A DNA stretch of 64,000 nt from Sphingomonas phyllosphaerae 5.2 (GTDB taxonomy: Bacteria; Pseudomonadota; Alphaproteobacteria; Sphingomonadales; Sphingomonadaceae), in NCBI RefSeq assembly GCF_000419605.1, contig NZ_ATTI01000001.1, forward strand, positions 3,196,501 through 3,260,500. The letters run 5' to 3'. A model generated the notes under the pieces. That model was given only the letters and a program-made list of their open reading frames with translations. It was not told where the DNA came from and ran no database searches. How positions within the stretch are numbered: position 1 is the first letter of the stretch; the number at the start of each line of letters is the position of its first letter. The translations under genes were made by a program, and so were the position numbers. This document shows positions 24,156-34,914 of this stretch, one piece after another.

Positions 24156-25882
24156 CAGTGCATCTCCGCAACCGCCTCCACCCCCATGATGGCGAGACCG
24201 TTGCGGATAATCTGCCCGATCGCCGCCGCCAAGGACAGTCGCGCGGCGGTGACGGCGTGATCGTCGGGCACCAGGAAGCGGCGATCCGGGCGGTCGTTGC
24301 CGGCATTCCACAGTGCATGGAATTCGGCGGCAAGATCATAAAGATAAAAGGCGATCCGGTGCGGCTCGCGCGCCGCCGCGGCGGTCTCCACCACCCGTGG
24401 GAACTGGCTGGCCAACCGCACCAGCGCCAGCTCCTCCGTATCAAGCCGGGACAGATCGGCGCTCTCCGCCGCGATCCCGGCCTCGGCGGCGCGGCGATGC
24501 AGCGAATGGACGCGGGCGTGCGCGTATTGAACGTAGAAGACCGGGTTCTCCTTCGACGCCTCGACCACCTTGGCGAAGTCGAAGTCCATCTGCGCGTCCG
24601 ACCGCCGCGTCAGCATCGTGAAGCGCACCACGTCCTTGCCGACCTCGCGCACCACGTCGGCCAGCGTCACGAAATTGCCCGCGCGCTTCGACATCTTCAC
24701 CGGCTCGCCGCCGCGCAGCAGCCGCACCATCTGCACCAGCTTCACGTCGAAGCGCGTCTTGCCGTCGGTCAGCGCCGCCACCGCCGCCTGGATGCGCTTC
24801 ACCGTGCCGGCGTGATCCGCGCCCCAGATGTCGATCAGCTGGTCGGCGCGCTCTGCCTTCTGGAAGTGATACGCCATGTCCGCACCGAAATAGGTCCAGC
24901 TGCCGTTCGACTTGCGGATCGGCCGATCCTGATCGTCGCCGTACCTGGTGGAGCGGAACAACGGCAGCTCGACCGGCTCCCAATCCTCCGGCGTGTCACC
25001 CTTCGGCGCCTCCAGCACGCCGTCGTAGATCAGGTCGCGCGCGCGCAGTACCGCCTCGGCCGCCTCGGGCTTGCCCGCCGCCTGCAATTCCGCTTCCGAC
25101 GAGAAGAGGTCGTGGTGGATGCCCAGCAGCGCCAGGTCGTCCTTGATCAGCACCAGCATCGCCGCCACCGCGCGGGTGCGGAACAGCGCCAGCCACTCGT
25201 CCTCCGGCGCGGCGGCGTAGCGATCGCCGAATTCCTGCGCCAGCGCCTGCCCGACCGGGACCAGATAGTCGCCGGGATACAGCCCCTCCGGAATGGCGCC
25301 GACATCCTCGCCGAGCGCCTCGCGGTACCGAACGTGCGCCGACCGCGCGAGCACGTCGACCTGCCCGCCGGCGTCGTTGACGTAATATTCGCGGATCACC
25401 TTGTTTCCGGCGAATTCCAGCAGGCTGGCGAGTGCGTCGCCAACCACCGCGCCGCGGCAATGCCCCATGTGCATCGGCCCGGTCGGGTTGGCGGAGACAT
25501 ATTCGATGTTCACCGTCACGCCCTGCCCGCGTGCCGAGCGCCCGTAATCCGCACCCTCGCCGCCGATCGTCGCGATTTCGGCGCGCCAGACATCGTCGTG
25601 CAGCCGCAGGTTGATGAACCCCGGCCCCGCCACCGACACCTCTGCCACTTCCGGCAACGCGCGCAACTCGCCCGCCAGCGCCTCGGCCAGCACGCGCGGG
25701 TTGGTGCCGGCAGGCTTTGCCAGCACCATCGCCGCGTTGGTCGCGAGGTCGCCGTGCGTCGCATCGCGCGGCGGCTCGACCGTCACGTTGCGGCGATCGA
25801 GGTCGGCGGGCAGCGTGCCCGCGGCGGTCAGCGCATCGAGCGCGGCATCCACATAAGCGGTGAAACGGGTGAAAAGCGTCAT
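24155..25882 (-). CDS. argS: Arginyl-tRNA synthetase
   Basis: 575 residues, class I synthetase charging tRNA-Arg. The N-terminal additional domain runs to about residue 115, then ANPTGPMHMGHCRG carries the HIGH-type signature (HMGH) and KMSKRAG the second ATP motif. The C-terminal anticodon-binding DALR domain follows. The start at 25882 (MTLFTRFTAY) is the family's normal N-terminus. Cotranscribed with the downstream SPOR gene. Confidence 0.97.
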   Translation of the reverse strand: MTLFTRFTAYVDAALDALTAAGTLPADLDRRNVTVEPPRDATHGDLATNAAMVLAKPAGTNPRVLAEALAGELRALPEVAEVSVAGPGFINLRLHDDVWRAEIATIGGEGADYGRSARGQGVTVNIEYVSANPTGPMHMGHCRGAVVGDALASLLEFAGNKVIREYYVNDAGGQVDVLARSAHVRYREALGEDVGAIPEGLYPGDYLVPVGQALAQEFGDRYAAAPEDEWLALFRTRAVAAMLVLIKDDLALLGIHHDLFSSEAELQAAGKPEAAEAVLRARDLIYDGVLEAPKGDTPEDWEPVELPLFRSTRYGDDQDRPIRKSNGSWTYFGADMAYHFQKAERADQLIDIWGADHAGTVKRIQAAVAALTDGKTRFDVKLVQMVRLLRGGEPVKMSKRAGNFVTLADVVREVGKDVVRFTMLTRRSDAQMDFDFAKVVEASKENPVFYVQYAHARVHSLHRRAAEAGIAAESADLSRLDTEELALVRLASQFPRVVETAAAAREPHRIAFYLYDLAAEFHALWNAGNDRPDRRFLVPDDHAVTAARLSLAAAIGQIIRNGLAIMGVEAVAEMH

Positions 25883-26034
25883 GCCGCCGCGCTTAGCCGA
25901 AGGGCGATCCGGACGCAAAATCCGTGAAGGCACCGTGCAGCAACTGCAACGACGAATGCGTCACGCGCAGTTGCGATGGTGCGACGCAACATGGATGCTG
26001 CACCGCATCAATCGTAGACAGGGAAGATAGACCG

Positions 26035-26316
26035 ATGCGCTCGCTGACCATCCTCGCCGCCGCCGCCGCCGTCCTGCTGCCCGCCACTGCATTTGCTGCG
26101 ACCGGGGAGCGCAGCTTCACGCGCGACGGTCACACCTATGTCTATACCCTCACCCCGAACGACGACGGCACCACGCTGATCCAGGGGCATGAGGTCGGCA
26201 GCGATTCGCGCTTCCGCCTCACCGTCAACGGCACGCGCGTCTCCGGCCAGGCCAACGGCCGCACCGTCTCGTTCCGCGCCAGCCGCCCGCTGGGAACCGC
26301 TGTCGCCAGCAACTGA
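26035..26316 (+). CDS. Small secreted protein, unknown function
   Basis: 93 residues. The signal peptide ends ATAFA around residue 21. The mature ~72 residues (GERSFTRDGHTYVYTL ... SGQANGRTVSFRASRPLG) look like a small all-beta domain with no Cys. There is no recognised family; similar small periplasmic proteins occur in sphingomonads. It is transcribed divergently from argS with a 152-bp gap. Confidence 0.8.
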   Translation: MRSLTILAAAAAVLLPATAFAATGERSFTRDGHTYVYTLTPNDDGTTLIQGHEVGSDSRFRLTVNGTRVSGQANGRTVSFRASRPLGTAVASN

Positions 26317-26630
26317 TCGGTCGCGGATCGCTGCTCTGGTGGAAAACCGGGGAGCGATCCGCCATCGCCTGCCGGGTTGCACCTCCGGGTGCGCTCGCGA
26401 TCGGCCCGGAAAGGGATCGGAACCCGCACCGGGTCAGGAGCGACGGTAAAACAACGACCTGCAACGGCTCACTGCCTGTCGCAGGATCACATGGGCCCCA
26501 TCCCTGCCCGTCATTGCGAGCGTAGCGAGGCAATCCAGGGCGTCCTGGTCCGACTCTGGACTGCTTCGCGCGCTCGAAATGACGAACGTTGCGCTGCAAC
26601 GCGCGTTGCCTCGCCCTAAAAATCCTCGCC
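26317..26630. other. Convergent intergenic region, 314 bp
   Basis: Lies between the small secreted protein gene and the end of dgt. It contains the REP-like inverted repeat at 26510-26583 and a short direct duplication CCTCGCCCTAAAAA at 26609-26637 right at the dgt stop. No gene is seen. Confidence 0.5.
26510..26583. repeat. REP-like dispersed inverted repeat, copy 2
   Basis: The left arm 26510-26538 (GTCATTGCGAGCGTAGCGAG and following) and right arm 26556-26583 are imperfect inverted copies with a 17-bp loop. They share the AGCGTAGCGA(A/G)GCAATCC core with the element at 18559. The element sits between convergent genes and could serve as a bidirectional 3' end. Confidence 0.85.
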
Positions 26631-27794
26631 CTAAAAACCCTCGGGCAGATCGATCGGCCCGACGACCTCGCGATACCGCGACACCGCGTAGCGATCGGTC
26701 ATCCCCGCGATGAAATCGGCGATGTGGCGGCTGACCCCCGGCTCGCCCTTCGGCAACCGCAGCCGCCATTCCTCCGGCAGCAGCCCCGGATCGCCGCGAT
26801 ACGCCGCAAACAGTGCGGACACGACGCGCTGCGCCGCCGATGCCGCCTCCAGCTGGCGGGGATGATGATACAGATTGGCGTACATGAAGCGCTTCAACGT
26901 GCGCTCCGCCGTCGCCATCGCCGGCGAGAAACCGATCAGCGCACGCCCGGCCGCCCGCACGTCCTCGACACTCCCCACCGCCGCGTCCGCGATCCGCGCG
27001 CGCGATTCAGCGATCAGGTCGTTGACCATCGCGCCGATCTGGCTGCGGATCAGCTCACCTGCCAGCCGTTCGCGCGGCAGGTCGGGGAAGCGTGCGTCGA
27101 CCCGCCGCCACCCGTCCGCAACCAACGGCACGGCCTCGATCTGCTCCAGCGTCAGAAGCCCGGCGCGCAGCCCGTCGTCGATATCGTGATTGTCATAGGC
27201 GATGTCGTCGGCCAGCGCCGCCACCTGCGCCTCCAGCGAGGCATGGCTGGTCAGTTCCAGTCGCGCCTCGGCATCCGCCGCGGCCAGCGCCCATGGCGGC
27301 ACCGCGATCGGCCCGTTGTGCTTGGCCAGCCCCTCCAGCGTTTCCCATGTCAGGTTCAGCCCCGGCCAGCGCGGATAGGGGCGCTCGATCCGCATCAGCG
27401 TGCGCAACGTGTGGCCGTTGTGATCGAATCCGCCCGCGTCGCGCATCGCCTGACGCAGCGCATCTTCCCCGGCGTGGCCAAACGGTGGGTGGCCGATGTC
27501 GTGGGCCAGGCACAGCGCCTCGGTCAGGTCCTCGTTCAGCCCCAGCACGCGCGCGATCGTCCGCCCGATCTGCGCCACCTCCAGGCTGTGGGTCAGGCGG
27601 ACGCGGAAGTGGTCGCCGTCGGGGGCCAGGAACACCTGCGTCTTGTGGCGCAGCCGCCGGAAGCTGATCGAGTGGATGATCCGGTCGCGGTCGCGCTGGA
27701 ACGCGTCGCGCGGGCCGCGATCGGCGCTCTCCTCGGGGTGGAGCCGCCCGCGGCTGCGCGCCGGGTCCGACGCCCACGGCGCGCATTCCGCCAT
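26631..27794 (-). CDS. dgt: dGTPase-like HD-domain triphosphohydrolase
   Basis: 387 residues of the deoxyguanosinetriphosphate triphosphohydrolase-like family. HD metal ligands are visible in [11 protein letters not shown] and in [15 protein letters not shown], with a downstream [13 protein letters not shown]. The N-terminus [34 protein letters not shown] is typical. It hydrolyses dNTPs to deoxynucleosides and triphosphate. The gene lies directly after the TPR/SPOR gene in the transcription sense of the cluster, with a 1-bp gap from its stop, so it may be cotranscribed with it. Confidence 0.94.
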   Translation of the reverse strand: MAECAPWASDPARSRGRLHPEESADRGPRDAFQRDRDRIIHSISFRRLRHKTQVFLAPDGDHFRVRLTHSLEVAQIGRTIARVLGLNEDLTEALCLAHDIGHPPFGHAGEDALRQAMRDAGGFDHNGHTLRTLMRIERPYPRWPGLNLTWETLEGLAKHNGPIAVPPWALAAADAEARLELTSHASLEAQVAALADDIAYDNHDIDDGLRAGLLTLEQIEAVPLVADGWRRVDARFPDLPRERLAGELIRSQIGAMVNDLIAESRARIADAAVGSVEDVRAAGRALIGFSPAMATAERTLKRFMYANLYHHPRQLEAASAAQRVVSALFAAYRGDPGLLPEEWRLRLPKGEPGVSRHIADFIAGMTDRYAVSRYREVVGPIDLPEGF

Positions 27795-27795
27795 G

Positions 27796-29748
27796 TTACT
27801 TCCCGCCCAGCCGCGTCATCTTCTGGCCGGCCTCGCTGGTAAAGGTGAAGGCGGAGAGCCCCTGCTTCTTCAGCGTGTTGACCATCGCACGTGCTTCCGC
27901 CTCGGTCTTGAACGGCCCGGTCACCAGCCGGTTCGTCGCGCGGTTGGCGACGCTGAAGGCGCGCTTGCCGGCCAGCGCGTCGGCTTTGCCCTGCGCCCCC
28001 TTCCACGCCTTCGGCAAATCACCGGCGTTCGCGCCGCTGGCGATCTGCACCCAGATCCGCTCGGGCTCGGCGCGCGCCGCCTTCTTCTCGGCGGCCTCCT
28101 TGGCGGCGACTTCCTTCTTCACCTTTTCTGCGGCGAGTTCCTTCGCGCGTGCCTTGCGATCGAGCGGCTTGTCGGTGGCCTTGGGCGTCGGCTTCGCAAC
28201 CGGCGTCTCCTCGGCTTCGATCACCGGGGCCTTTTGTGCGACGCGCTTCGCGGCAGCGAGCCGCGGGCGCTTCTGCTCGTCGGCGGCGGCGTTGCGCTCG
28301 GCGGTCTGCGCGGCTTCATCCAGCGTCGCGGCCGCCGGCGCGGGTGGCGCGACGACCGGCATGCGCTGCGCGCCCGGCATCGGCCTGACCCCCAGTTCGG
28401 TGGCTGGCACGGAAATTCCCGCGACGATCCGCGCAAGGATCGAATCCTCGCTGATCCGCGGCACCGCACGCAACGGCGGCGGCGTGATGCGGCGCGCCGG
28501 GCGCGGCACCGGCGCGGCCGTGGCTGCGCTCGCCAATTGCGTCGGCGTGGGCGTCGAACGCAGCGGCGCAGCCGTGGTGGCGGGAACCGGGACCGGAGCG
28601 GGTGTCGCCTGCGCCACCTGCGTCGGAACCGGCTGCCGTTCCGGGGTAGAGGGGGCCGCGGCCGGCACCGGATCCGGCACGGCGCGCGTGGTCGTCGGCA
28701 CCGTCTGTACCATCTGCGGTGTCGGCGTCGTGCTCTGCACCGGCGCGGGCTGCGCCGTCGCGGCCGGGCGCGACGGCGTCGGTATCGAGGTCGGCACGCG
28801 CGTGTTCGCCGCGGCGAGCTGCACCGCGCGATCGCGCTTGCGCTGCTCGCTACGCGACAGCCGCTTCTGCGGCAGCGGCTGCACCACCGGCGCGGCGGCC
28901 ACCTGCACCGGCGCAGGCGCGACCGCCAGCGGCGTCAACGCCGGCACCATCCGCGCGTCCGCCAGCCGTGCCGCGGTCGGCGCCACTTCGCCGAAATGCA
29001 CTGCGAACGCCCGGTCGACCGGCGACAGCGTCGGCAGCCGCTGGAAGAAGGCCGCCAGCCCGCCCGCCATGCCGCGCGGCATCATGCTCGATGCGATCTT
29101 GTTCGCACCGGACACGTCGCCGTTCATCGCCAGGATGAAGGCACGCGCACGCCACGCCCCGCGATCCGACTTGCGTAGCAGCGTGTCGATCTCCGCCAGC
29201 GCCTCCTCCTGGCGGCCCGAAATCCCCAGCGACAATGCATAGCGGCGGCGCGTCTCGTCCAGTTCGCCCGCGTCGCGCCCGCCTTGCGACAGCGCCAGTC
29301 GATAATCCTGCTGCGCGCGCGCCTGCTCGCCGATCAGGTCGTATGCCAGCCCGCGGTCGTCGGCATAGTGCGCCATCGGCGCGCCGTGCCGCTGCGCCTG
29401 CTCGAAGAAGCGCAGCGCCTCGCCCGGACGCTCGCCGTTGACCAGGATGCGCGCGATCCCGGCCTTGATCCGGCCGTTGTTGGGATCGATTGCCTCACCG
29501 CGCTTGTAGAAGGCGGCGGCGGCAGTCGCATCGCCCAGCGCGAACGACAGGTCGCCTGCCTCGATCAGCGCCGACAGGTCGCGCGGCGATGCGCCCAGCC
29601 GGCGGACGACGTCGGCCAGCCGGTCGGCATCCGGGTTGGCGGCAGCGACCACTTCCTGCGCGTGCGCGGTGACACCCGGCAGCGGTAGCGTGGCCAAAAC
29701 TACGGCCAGCCCGCGCGTGAAGGCAGCACGTCGTTGAGATCGCGTCAT
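27796..29748 (-). CDS. TPR and SPOR domain secreted protein
   Basis: 650 residues. The signal peptide ends in AHAQ at about residue 31. TPR-like helices at about 45-260 include [36 protein letters not shown] very long Pro/Ala/Thr/Val-rich disordered linker (about 290-520) and a charged KE-rich helix follow. A SPOR domain ends the protein (about 570-645, [20 protein letters not shown]). SPOR targets septal peptidoglycan, so this periplasmic protein probably works at the division site. It is transcribed in the direction of and downstream from ftsZ, separated by 307 bp and a hairpin. I chose Met at 29748 ([10 protein letters not shown]) because the signal peptide starts there. Confidence 0.9.
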   Translation of the reverse strand: MTRSQRRAAFTRGLAVVLATLPLPGVTAHAQEVVAAANPDADRLADVVRRLGASPRDLSALIEAGDLSFALGDATAAAAFYKRGEAIDPNNGRIKAGIARILVNGERPGEALRFFEQAQRHGAPMAHYADDRGLAYDLIGEQARAQQDYRLALSQGGRDAGELDETRRRYALSLGISGRQEEALAEIDTLLRKSDRGAWRARAFILAMNGDVSGANKIASSMMPRGMAGGLAAFFQRLPTLSPVDRAFAVHFGEVAPTAARLADARMVPALTPLAVAPAPVQVAAAPVVQPLPQKRLSRSEQRKRDRAVQLAAANTRVPTSIPTPSRPAATAQPAPVQSTTPTPQMVQTVPTTTRAVPDPVPAAAPSTPERQPVPTQVAQATPAPVPVPATTAAPLRSTPTPTQLASAATAAPVPRPARRITPPPLRAVPRISEDSILARIVAGISVPATELGVRPMPGAQRMPVVAPPAPAAATLDEAAQTAERNAAADEQKRPRLAAAKRVAQKAPVIEAEETPVAKPTPKATDKPLDRKARAKELAAEKVKKEVAAKEAAEKKAARAEPERIWVQIASGANAGDLPKAWKGAQGKADALAGKRAFSVANRATNRLVTGPFKTEAEARAMVNTLKKQGLSAFTFTSEAGQKMTRLGGK

Positions 29749-30055
29749 GCGCGCTGCTCCCGGCGCGCGCGGTGGCGCGACCGGCAACGGGGCCCGGCAC
29801 CGGGCCGGAGGGTCTTGGCGACCGGAACGGAGAAGCGGTACGTGTCGGTCATGGCCGTGGTGGCGAAGCATTCCTGGGTCCGGCGCATACGCGCAGCGTG
29901 TGCCGCGACGTTAGCAACGACGGACGGGAGGGAGGTCATCGCGCCATAGAGCCGCCGGCGGCTGAACCGGCAATGACATGGCCGGCAGGCGTGCGACGAA
30001 ACGAGCCAACGCGGCGATGCACGGCGATTGCCGGCATCGCCGTGCGGGTCTCGGG
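29749..30055. other. Intergenic region between ftsZ and the TPR/SPOR gene, 307 bp
   Basis: Contains the hairpin at 30019-30045 and presumably a promoter for the TPR/SPOR gene. No gene is recognisable. Confidence 0.5.
30019..30045 (-). terminator. Perfect 10-bp hairpin after ftsZ
   Basis: GCACGGCGAT at 30019-30028 is the exact reverse complement of 30036-30045, with a 7-base loop, 10 bp after the ftsZ stop. There is no uridine run on the minus strand. Likely the 3' end or a stabilising stem of the dcw transcript. Confidence 0.5.
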
Positions 30056-31567
30056 TTACTGGTTGTTCTGGCGGTGCAGGAAGCGCGGCAGGTCGCCTGG
30101 CTCGCGACCCTCGTCGTCGGCCACGCGGCCACCGGCATTGCGGGTCGCGTTCTGCATGCGCTCGAACAGCGTGCCGCCCAGCTTCACGCGCGGTGCAGCG
30201 GGTGCCTCTTCCTCGCCGCTCGGCGACAGGAAGCGGCGACGTGCCGGATCGCCGGCGGCGGGCGCAGGCGCGGGCGCAGCGGCGGGCATCAGCGACTCGG
30301 CACCGAGCACCAGTTCGTCCTCGTTCGGACGCGCCGGCGACGGGTCGATGCCGGCGCCCGCATTGGCGGGTGGCACGCCTTCGGCCATCGCACCGGCGGC
30401 GGCGCCGCTCGGCTGCTGCGGCGGAACGGCGGAGGCCGGCTCGTAGGCGGTCGGCTGCGAGGCGGCGCTCGGCTGCGCGGCCGGCGCGGGAGCGGCGGCG
30501 GTCGGTGCCGGGGTCGGCTCCGCACGGCGCGGGGCCGAGAAGCTGAACGTGCGCGGCGGCTCCGACGGGGCGCTTGCCGCGGCCGGAGCGGCGCTCTGTC
30601 CGACACTCTCTATGCCGGTCGCGACCACCGAGACGCGGATCTTGCCTTCCAGCTCCGGGTTGAACGCCGAACCCCAGATGATGTTGGCGTCGGGATCGAC
30701 CAGCTCGCGGATGTGGTTCGCGGCCTCGTCGACCTCTAGCAGGCGCATGTCGTCGCCGCCGGTGATCGAGACGATGACGCCCTTGGCGCCCTGCATCGAC
30801 ACGCCGTCGAGCAGCGGGTTGGCGATCGCCTTCTGCGCAGCGATCAGTGCGCGGTCGTCGCCTTCCGCCTCGCCGGTGCCCATCATCGCCTTGCCCATCT
30901 CCTGCATCACCGATCGGACGTCGGCGAAATCGAGGTTGATGAGGCCGGGCATGACCATCAGGTCCGTGATGCCGCGCACGCCCTGCTGCAGCACCTCGTC
31001 CGCCATTTCGAACGCCTGCTTGAAGGTCGTGTTCGCATTGGCGACCAGGAACAGGTTCTGGTTCGGGATCACGATCAGCGTGTCGACGAACTTCTGCAGC
31101 TCCTCGATACCGGCATCGGCCGAACGCGAGCGGCGCGCGCCCTCGAAGCTGAACGGCTTGGTCACGACGCCGACCGTCAGTATCCCCATGTCGCGCGCCG
31201 CCTTGGCGATGACCGGGGCCGCGCCGGTGCCGGTGCCGCCGCCCATGCCCGCGGCGATGAAGCACATGTGGCTGCCTTCGAGCAGGCGCGACAGTTCCTC
31301 GATCGTCTCCTCGGCGGCCGCGCGCCCGATTTCGGGGCGGCTACCCGCGCCCAGGCCCTGCGTGATCTTGGCGCCGAGCTGGATCTTCTGGTCGGCCTCC
31401 GACTGCTTCAGCGCCTGCGCGTCGGTGTTGGCGACCAGGAAGTTCACGCCCTGCACGTCGGCGCGCATCATGTTCGCGATCGCATTGCCGCCGGCGCCGC
31501 CCACGCCCACCACCGTGATCCGGGGGGTCAGGTCGTCGACGTCGGGGGTGATGAATTCGATGCTCAT
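30056..31567 (-). CDS. ftsZ: Cell division protein FtsZ
   Basis: 503 residues, tubulin homologue that forms the Z ring. The GTPase domain (about 15-320) has [15 protein letters not shown], the tubulin signature [13 protein letters not shown], and the T7 loop region [11 protein letters not shown]. It is followed by a ~170-residue Pro/Ala-rich disordered linker, longer than in E. coli but normal for alphaproteobacteria, and a C-terminal conserved peptide (DLPRFLHRQ) for binding FtsA and other partners. Last gene of the dcw cluster, 117 bp after ftsA; that gap may hold an extra promoter. Confidence 0.98.
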   Translation of the reverse strand: MSIEFITPDVDDLTPRITVVGVGGAGGNAIANMMRADVQGVNFLVANTDAQALKQSEADQKIQLGAKITQGLGAGSRPEIGRAAAEETIEELSRLLEGSHMCFIAAGMGGGTGTGAAPVIAKAARDMGILTVGVVTKPFSFEGARRSRSADAGIEELQKFVDTLIVIPNQNLFLVANANTTFKQAFEMADEVLQQGVRGITDLMVMPGLINLDFADVRSVMQEMGKAMMGTGEAEGDDRALIAAQKAIANPLLDGVSMQGAKGVIVSITGGDDMRLLEVDEAANHIRELVDPDANIIWGSAFNPELEGKIRVSVVATGIESVGQSAAPAAASAPSEPPRTFSFSAPRRAEPTPAPTAAAPAPAAQPSAASQPTAYEPASAVPPQQPSGAAAGAMAEGVPPANAGAGIDPSPARPNEDELVLGAESLMPAAAPAPAPAAGDPARRRFLSPSGEEEAPAAPRVKLGGTLFERMQNATRNAGGRVADDEGREPGDLPRFLHRQNNQ

Positions 31568-31684
31568 CGCAAACTTACTCCGTCCGCCCGCATCGCAGAT
31601 CGTGGTAACGGGCCGTTTACACCGATGTGCAACATGCTGGCGCGCGGCGAAAGAGGAAACACCGCGAAACGCCCTGCTGTTGCG

Positions 31685-32944
31685 TCAATAATTTGCCTTG
31701 GCGGCCTGAACCAGCTTCCAGAAGCCGCGCAAGCCCCGCTGCCGGTGCACCATCTGCTGCGTCGGCACCAGCCCGCGCAGGTCGATCGGATCGCTCGCCG
31801 CGAAAAACGCCAGCCCCGCCAGCGTCGCGAATCCCGGTCCGGCATGCGCCTCCGGCAACCCCGTCAGCCCGCGCGGCCGCCCGATCCGCACCGACCGACC
31901 CAGCGCCTGCTGCGCATAATCGGCGATGCCCTTCAACTCCGCGCCGCCGCCGGTCAGCACCACCTGCCGCCCGACCGGCCCTTCGAACTTCAATTCCTTC
32001 AGCGCCGCCTGGATCTCGCCGACCAGATGCTCCAGCCGCTGGCGGATCACCGCGATCAGCGCCGCCTTGGTGATCTGGAGCGCTTCCGAATCCTCTTCCT
32101 GCGTCCGCTCGCGGATCGTCACCATCTCGTGGTTGTCGCGCGGCGAAGCGTTGGCGGAGCCGTGGAAACACTTGATCCGCTCCGCCTGCAGGCGCGTCGT
32201 CCCGAAGGCGCTCGCGATGTCGTCGGTGATGTCCGCCGCGCCGAACGGCAGCGACTTGAGCCCGACCAGCATCGAGCCCGCGAACAGCGACACGTTGGTG
32301 ATGCCCGCCCCGATCTCGACCAGCGCCACGCCCAGGTCGCGCTCCTCGCCGGTCAGGCAGGCCAGCCCGGTCGCGACCGGAGCGGCGATGATCGACTTCA
32401 CCTCCAGATGCGCCGAGCGAACACACAGGTCGAGGTTGCGCACCGGCGATCCGTCCGCCGCGATGACGTGGATGTGCACGCCCAGCCGGTCGGCATGCAG
32501 CCCCAGCGGCTTCTTCACGCCGGTCAGCCCGTCGAGCGTGTAGAGCGCCGGCTGCGCGTGCAGCACCATCCGCCCCTGCGGATCGATCGACTGGCGACCT
32601 TCGTGGAGCAGCGCGTCGATATCGGCCTGCTCGATCCGCATCCCGCCCAGTTCGGCCTCGATGAACGCCTCGTCGCTCACCAGTCCGCCGGCCGAGAAGC
32701 CCGCCCAGACGTTCTCGATATTGAAGCCGGCGATCCGCTCGGCCTGCTCCACCGCCTCGCGCACCGCGACTTCGGTCGCGTCCATGTCGGCGATATAGCC
32801 GCGCTTCACGCCGCGGCTCTCGCGCTGGCCGGTGCCCAGCACCACCAGTTCGCCGCCGTCGCCCTTCTGCGCGATCATCGCCGATACCTTGGACGATCCG
32901 ATATCGAGCGCGGTTATCAAGCCGTCCGGTGCTGCCTTCGCCAT
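31685..32944 (-). CDS. ftsA: Cell division protein FtsA
   Basis: 419 residues, actin-like ATPase that tethers FtsZ to the membrane. Nucleotide-binding motifs are ALDIGSSKVSAMIA at the N-terminus and VLTGGGAELKGI in the later domain. The FtsA-specific 1C subdomain follows the first block (GYIADMDATEVAVREAVEQAE). The C-terminus WKLVQAAKANY should form the amphipathic membrane-targeting helix. It starts 12 bp after ftsQ. Confidence 0.97.
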   Translation of the reverse strand: MAKAAPDGLITALDIGSSKVSAMIAQKGDGGELVVLGTGQRESRGVKRGYIADMDATEVAVREAVEQAERIAGFNIENVWAGFSAGGLVSDEAFIEAELGGMRIEQADIDALLHEGRQSIDPQGRMVLHAQPALYTLDGLTGVKKPLGLHADRLGVHIHVIAADGSPVRNLDLCVRSAHLEVKSIIAAPVATGLACLTGEERDLGVALVEIGAGITNVSLFAGSMLVGLKSLPFGAADITDDIASAFGTTRLQAERIKCFHGSANASPRDNHEMVTIRERTQEEDSEALQITKAALIAVIRQRLEHLVGEIQAALKELKFEGPVGRQVVLTGGGAELKGIADYAQQALGRSVRIGRPRGLTGLPEAHAGPGFATLAGLAFFAASDPIDLRGLVPTQQMVHRQRGLRGFWKLVQAAKANY

Positions 32945-32956
32945 CGCCTTACCCCC

Positions 32957-33946
32957 TCATGCCTCGCCGGACCGCAACGCTTCCCCGGCGCGCGCCTCGG
33001 TGATCGTGTTGTTATCGCCCGTCACGTTGCTGCCCGCTACGGTCGCCGCAGCGGCGGGCGGATCGTTGCGCCCGTCGTCCGCCACCTGCTGCTTGTCCTG
33101 CCCGGCGCGGCGCGCATACATCTTGGCGGGATCGCGCATGTCGAACCGCAGCCAGCCCTTGCCGAGCAGCGGATCGGCGCCGTCCATCTGCGCGAACTTG
33201 ATCAGCGCCTGCGGTGCGCCGTCCTGCGGCAGCGCCAGCGTCTCGCCGGTCGTGAAGGTCAGGTCCCAGCGGCGGTTGCCGACCCAGGTCGCGGCGCGGA
33301 TGCGCGGGCGCAGCGCGGGCGCGGCGGCGAGCAGCGCCTGATAACCCGGCTCCTGCTGGTCGGCGCCCGGCCCGATCACCAGCGGCAGGTCCGGCATCCG
33401 CGACGGATCGACCGGCGCCAGCAAGCGCCCGGTATCGTCGATCAGCGTCAATTGTCCGTGGTCCTGCCAGATCGCCGCCGGCTCGCGCTCGGTGATGTGG
33501 ATCACCAGCCGGTCGGGCAGCCGGCGCGCGACATAGGCATCGGACACCCAGCCATAGGCCAGCAACCGCTCGCGCACGCGCTCCAGGTCGACGCGCAGCA
33601 TCGCGCGGCTCGACTGATCCTCCAGCGCGACGGCATACACCGTCTCGCGGTCCATCCGCTTCAACCCGGTGATGTCGACCTGCTCGACGCGCAGCCCCGC
33701 ACGCCCGGCCGCCTCGGCGATGCCGGCGCCGATCGCCTGCGGCACGCCCAGCACGTTGGCGACGAACAGCGTCGCGACGCCGACGCCGCCCAGCACCGTC
33801 CACGTCACCGCCTTGCGGAGCGTGTCCTCGCCGATCGGCAGCTTGGCAAGCAACCGGTCGCCCAGCGATGCCTTGGGGACGCGCCGGCGGGTACCCGCGG
33901 CGCGGCGCGGCGGCGGCGTGGCGCCACGCTTGATCGTACGGCTCAT
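32957..33946 (-). CDS. ftsQ: Cell division protein FtsQ
   Basis: 329 residues. A basic cytoplasmic N-terminus (MSRTIKRGATPPP), one membrane helix at about 48-68, a POTRA domain (VEQVDITGLKRMDRETVYA), and the beta domain with ITEREPAAIWQ and LIDDTGRLLAP. A C-terminal Ala/Asn/Thr-rich tail follows. FtsQ links early and late divisome proteins in the periplasm. The ATG overlaps the ddl stop (ATGA). Confidence 0.96.
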   Translation of the reverse strand: MSRTIKRGATPPPRRAAGTRRRVPKASLGDRLLAKLPIGEDTLRKAVTWTVLGGVGVATLFVANVLGVPQAIGAGIAEAAGRAGLRVEQVDITGLKRMDRETVYAVALEDQSSRAMLRVDLERVRERLLAYGWVSDAYVARRLPDRLVIHITEREPAAIWQDHGQLTLIDDTGRLLAPVDPSRMPDLPLVIGPGADQQEPGYQALLAAAPALRPRIRAATWVGNRRWDLTFTTGETLALPQDGAPQALIKFAQMDGADPLLGKGWLRFDMRDPAKMYARRAGQDKQQVADDGRNDPPAAAATVAGSNVTGDNNTITEARAGEALRSGEA

Positions 33947-34914
33947 AGCGGCGCGGCCCCGGCCGTCGGCCCGGCAACCGATCCGGCCATCGCCTCGTCG
34001 ACGATCGCCTGCACCAGCGCGGGATAGCTCATGCCGGTATGCCGCGCCTGTTCGGGAACGAGGCTCAGCGGCGTCATCCCCGGTTGCGTGTTGACCTCCA
34101 GCAGGAACAGCCCGTCGACACCGCGCTCGTCGTCCCAGCGGAAGTCCGACCGGCTTGTCCCCCGGCACCCCAGCACGCGATGCGCCTGCAATGCCAGCGC
34201 CATGCACGCCTGCGTGATCTCGTCGGGAATTTCGGCGGGAAAGACGTGCTCGGTCATCCCGTCGGTATATTTGGCATCGTAATCGTACCAGCCCGATTTC
34301 GGCCGCAACTCGGTGACGCCCAGCGCGCGGGGGCCGTCGACTCCGCCCAGCACCGCCGTGGTCAGCTCGCGCCCGCGGACGTAGGGCTCGGCCAGCAGCT
34401 CGTCGAATTCCTGCCACGGCCCGGTCGCGTCGCGCGCGATCGGGTTGCCGTAATTGCCCGCATCGGTGACGATCGCGACGCCCACCGACGAGCCTTCGTT
34501 GACCGGCTTCAGCACATAGGGGCGCGGCAGCGGATCGCCCTCGTGCACCTCCGCCGACGTGACGATCCGGCCACCCGGCATCGGCACGCCCGCGGGCACC
34601 AGCACCTGCTTGGTCAGTACCTTGTCGATCGCGATCACGGAGGTGGCGAGCCCCGAATGGGTATAACGCACCCCCATCAGGTCCATCATCCCCTGCACGC
34701 TGCCGTCCTCGCCGGGGGTGCCGTGCAGCGCGTTGAAGACCAGATCGGGAGCCGTCGCGGCCAGCCGTGCGGCGACGTCGCGGCCCATGTCGATCCGTGT
34801 GACGCGGTGCCCCAGCGATTCGAGCGCATCGGCCACGCCATTCCCCGACGACAGCGACACTGCGCGCTCCGCCGACCACCCGCCCATCAGGACCGCGATA
34901 TGAAGCGCCGTCAT
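33943..34914 (-). CDS. ddl: D-alanine-D-alanine ligase
   Basis: 323 residues, ATP-grasp enzyme making the D-Ala-D-Ala dipeptide of the peptidoglycan stem. Motifs are VLMGGWSAERAVSLSSG, NALHGTPGEDGSVQG, YVLKPVNEGSSVGV, and the metal-binding end EVNTQPGMTPLSLVPEQA. Its product is used by MurF encoded upstream. Both ends overlap neighbours by 4 bases. Confidence 0.97.
   Translation of the reverse strand: MTALHIAVLMGGWSAERAVSLSSGNGVADALESLGHRVTRIDMGRDVAARLAATAPDLVFNALHGTPGEDGSVQGMMDLMGVRYTHSGLATSVIAIDKVLTKQVLVPAGVPMPGGRIVTSAEVHEGDPLPRPYVLKPVNEGSSVGVAIVTDAGNYGNPIARDATGPWQEFDELLAEPYVRGRELTTAVLGGVDGPRALGVTELRPKSGWYDYDAKYTDGMTEHVFPAEIPDEITQACMALALQAHRVLGCRGTSRSDFRWDDERGVDGLFLLEVNTQPGMTPLSLVPEQARHTGMSYPALVQAIVDEAMAGSVAGPTAGAAPL

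Noticed and set aside
24158..25927. A 589-codon plus-strand frame opposite argS
   Set aside because: Mirrors argS almost exactly in extent, and its sequence is Arg/His-rich with no family features.
31268..34027. A 919-codon plus-strand frame opposite ftsZ, ftsA, ftsQ and ddl
   Set aside because: Same explanation; it crosses several real gene boundaries on the other strand and has no recognisable domain or ribosome-binding site.
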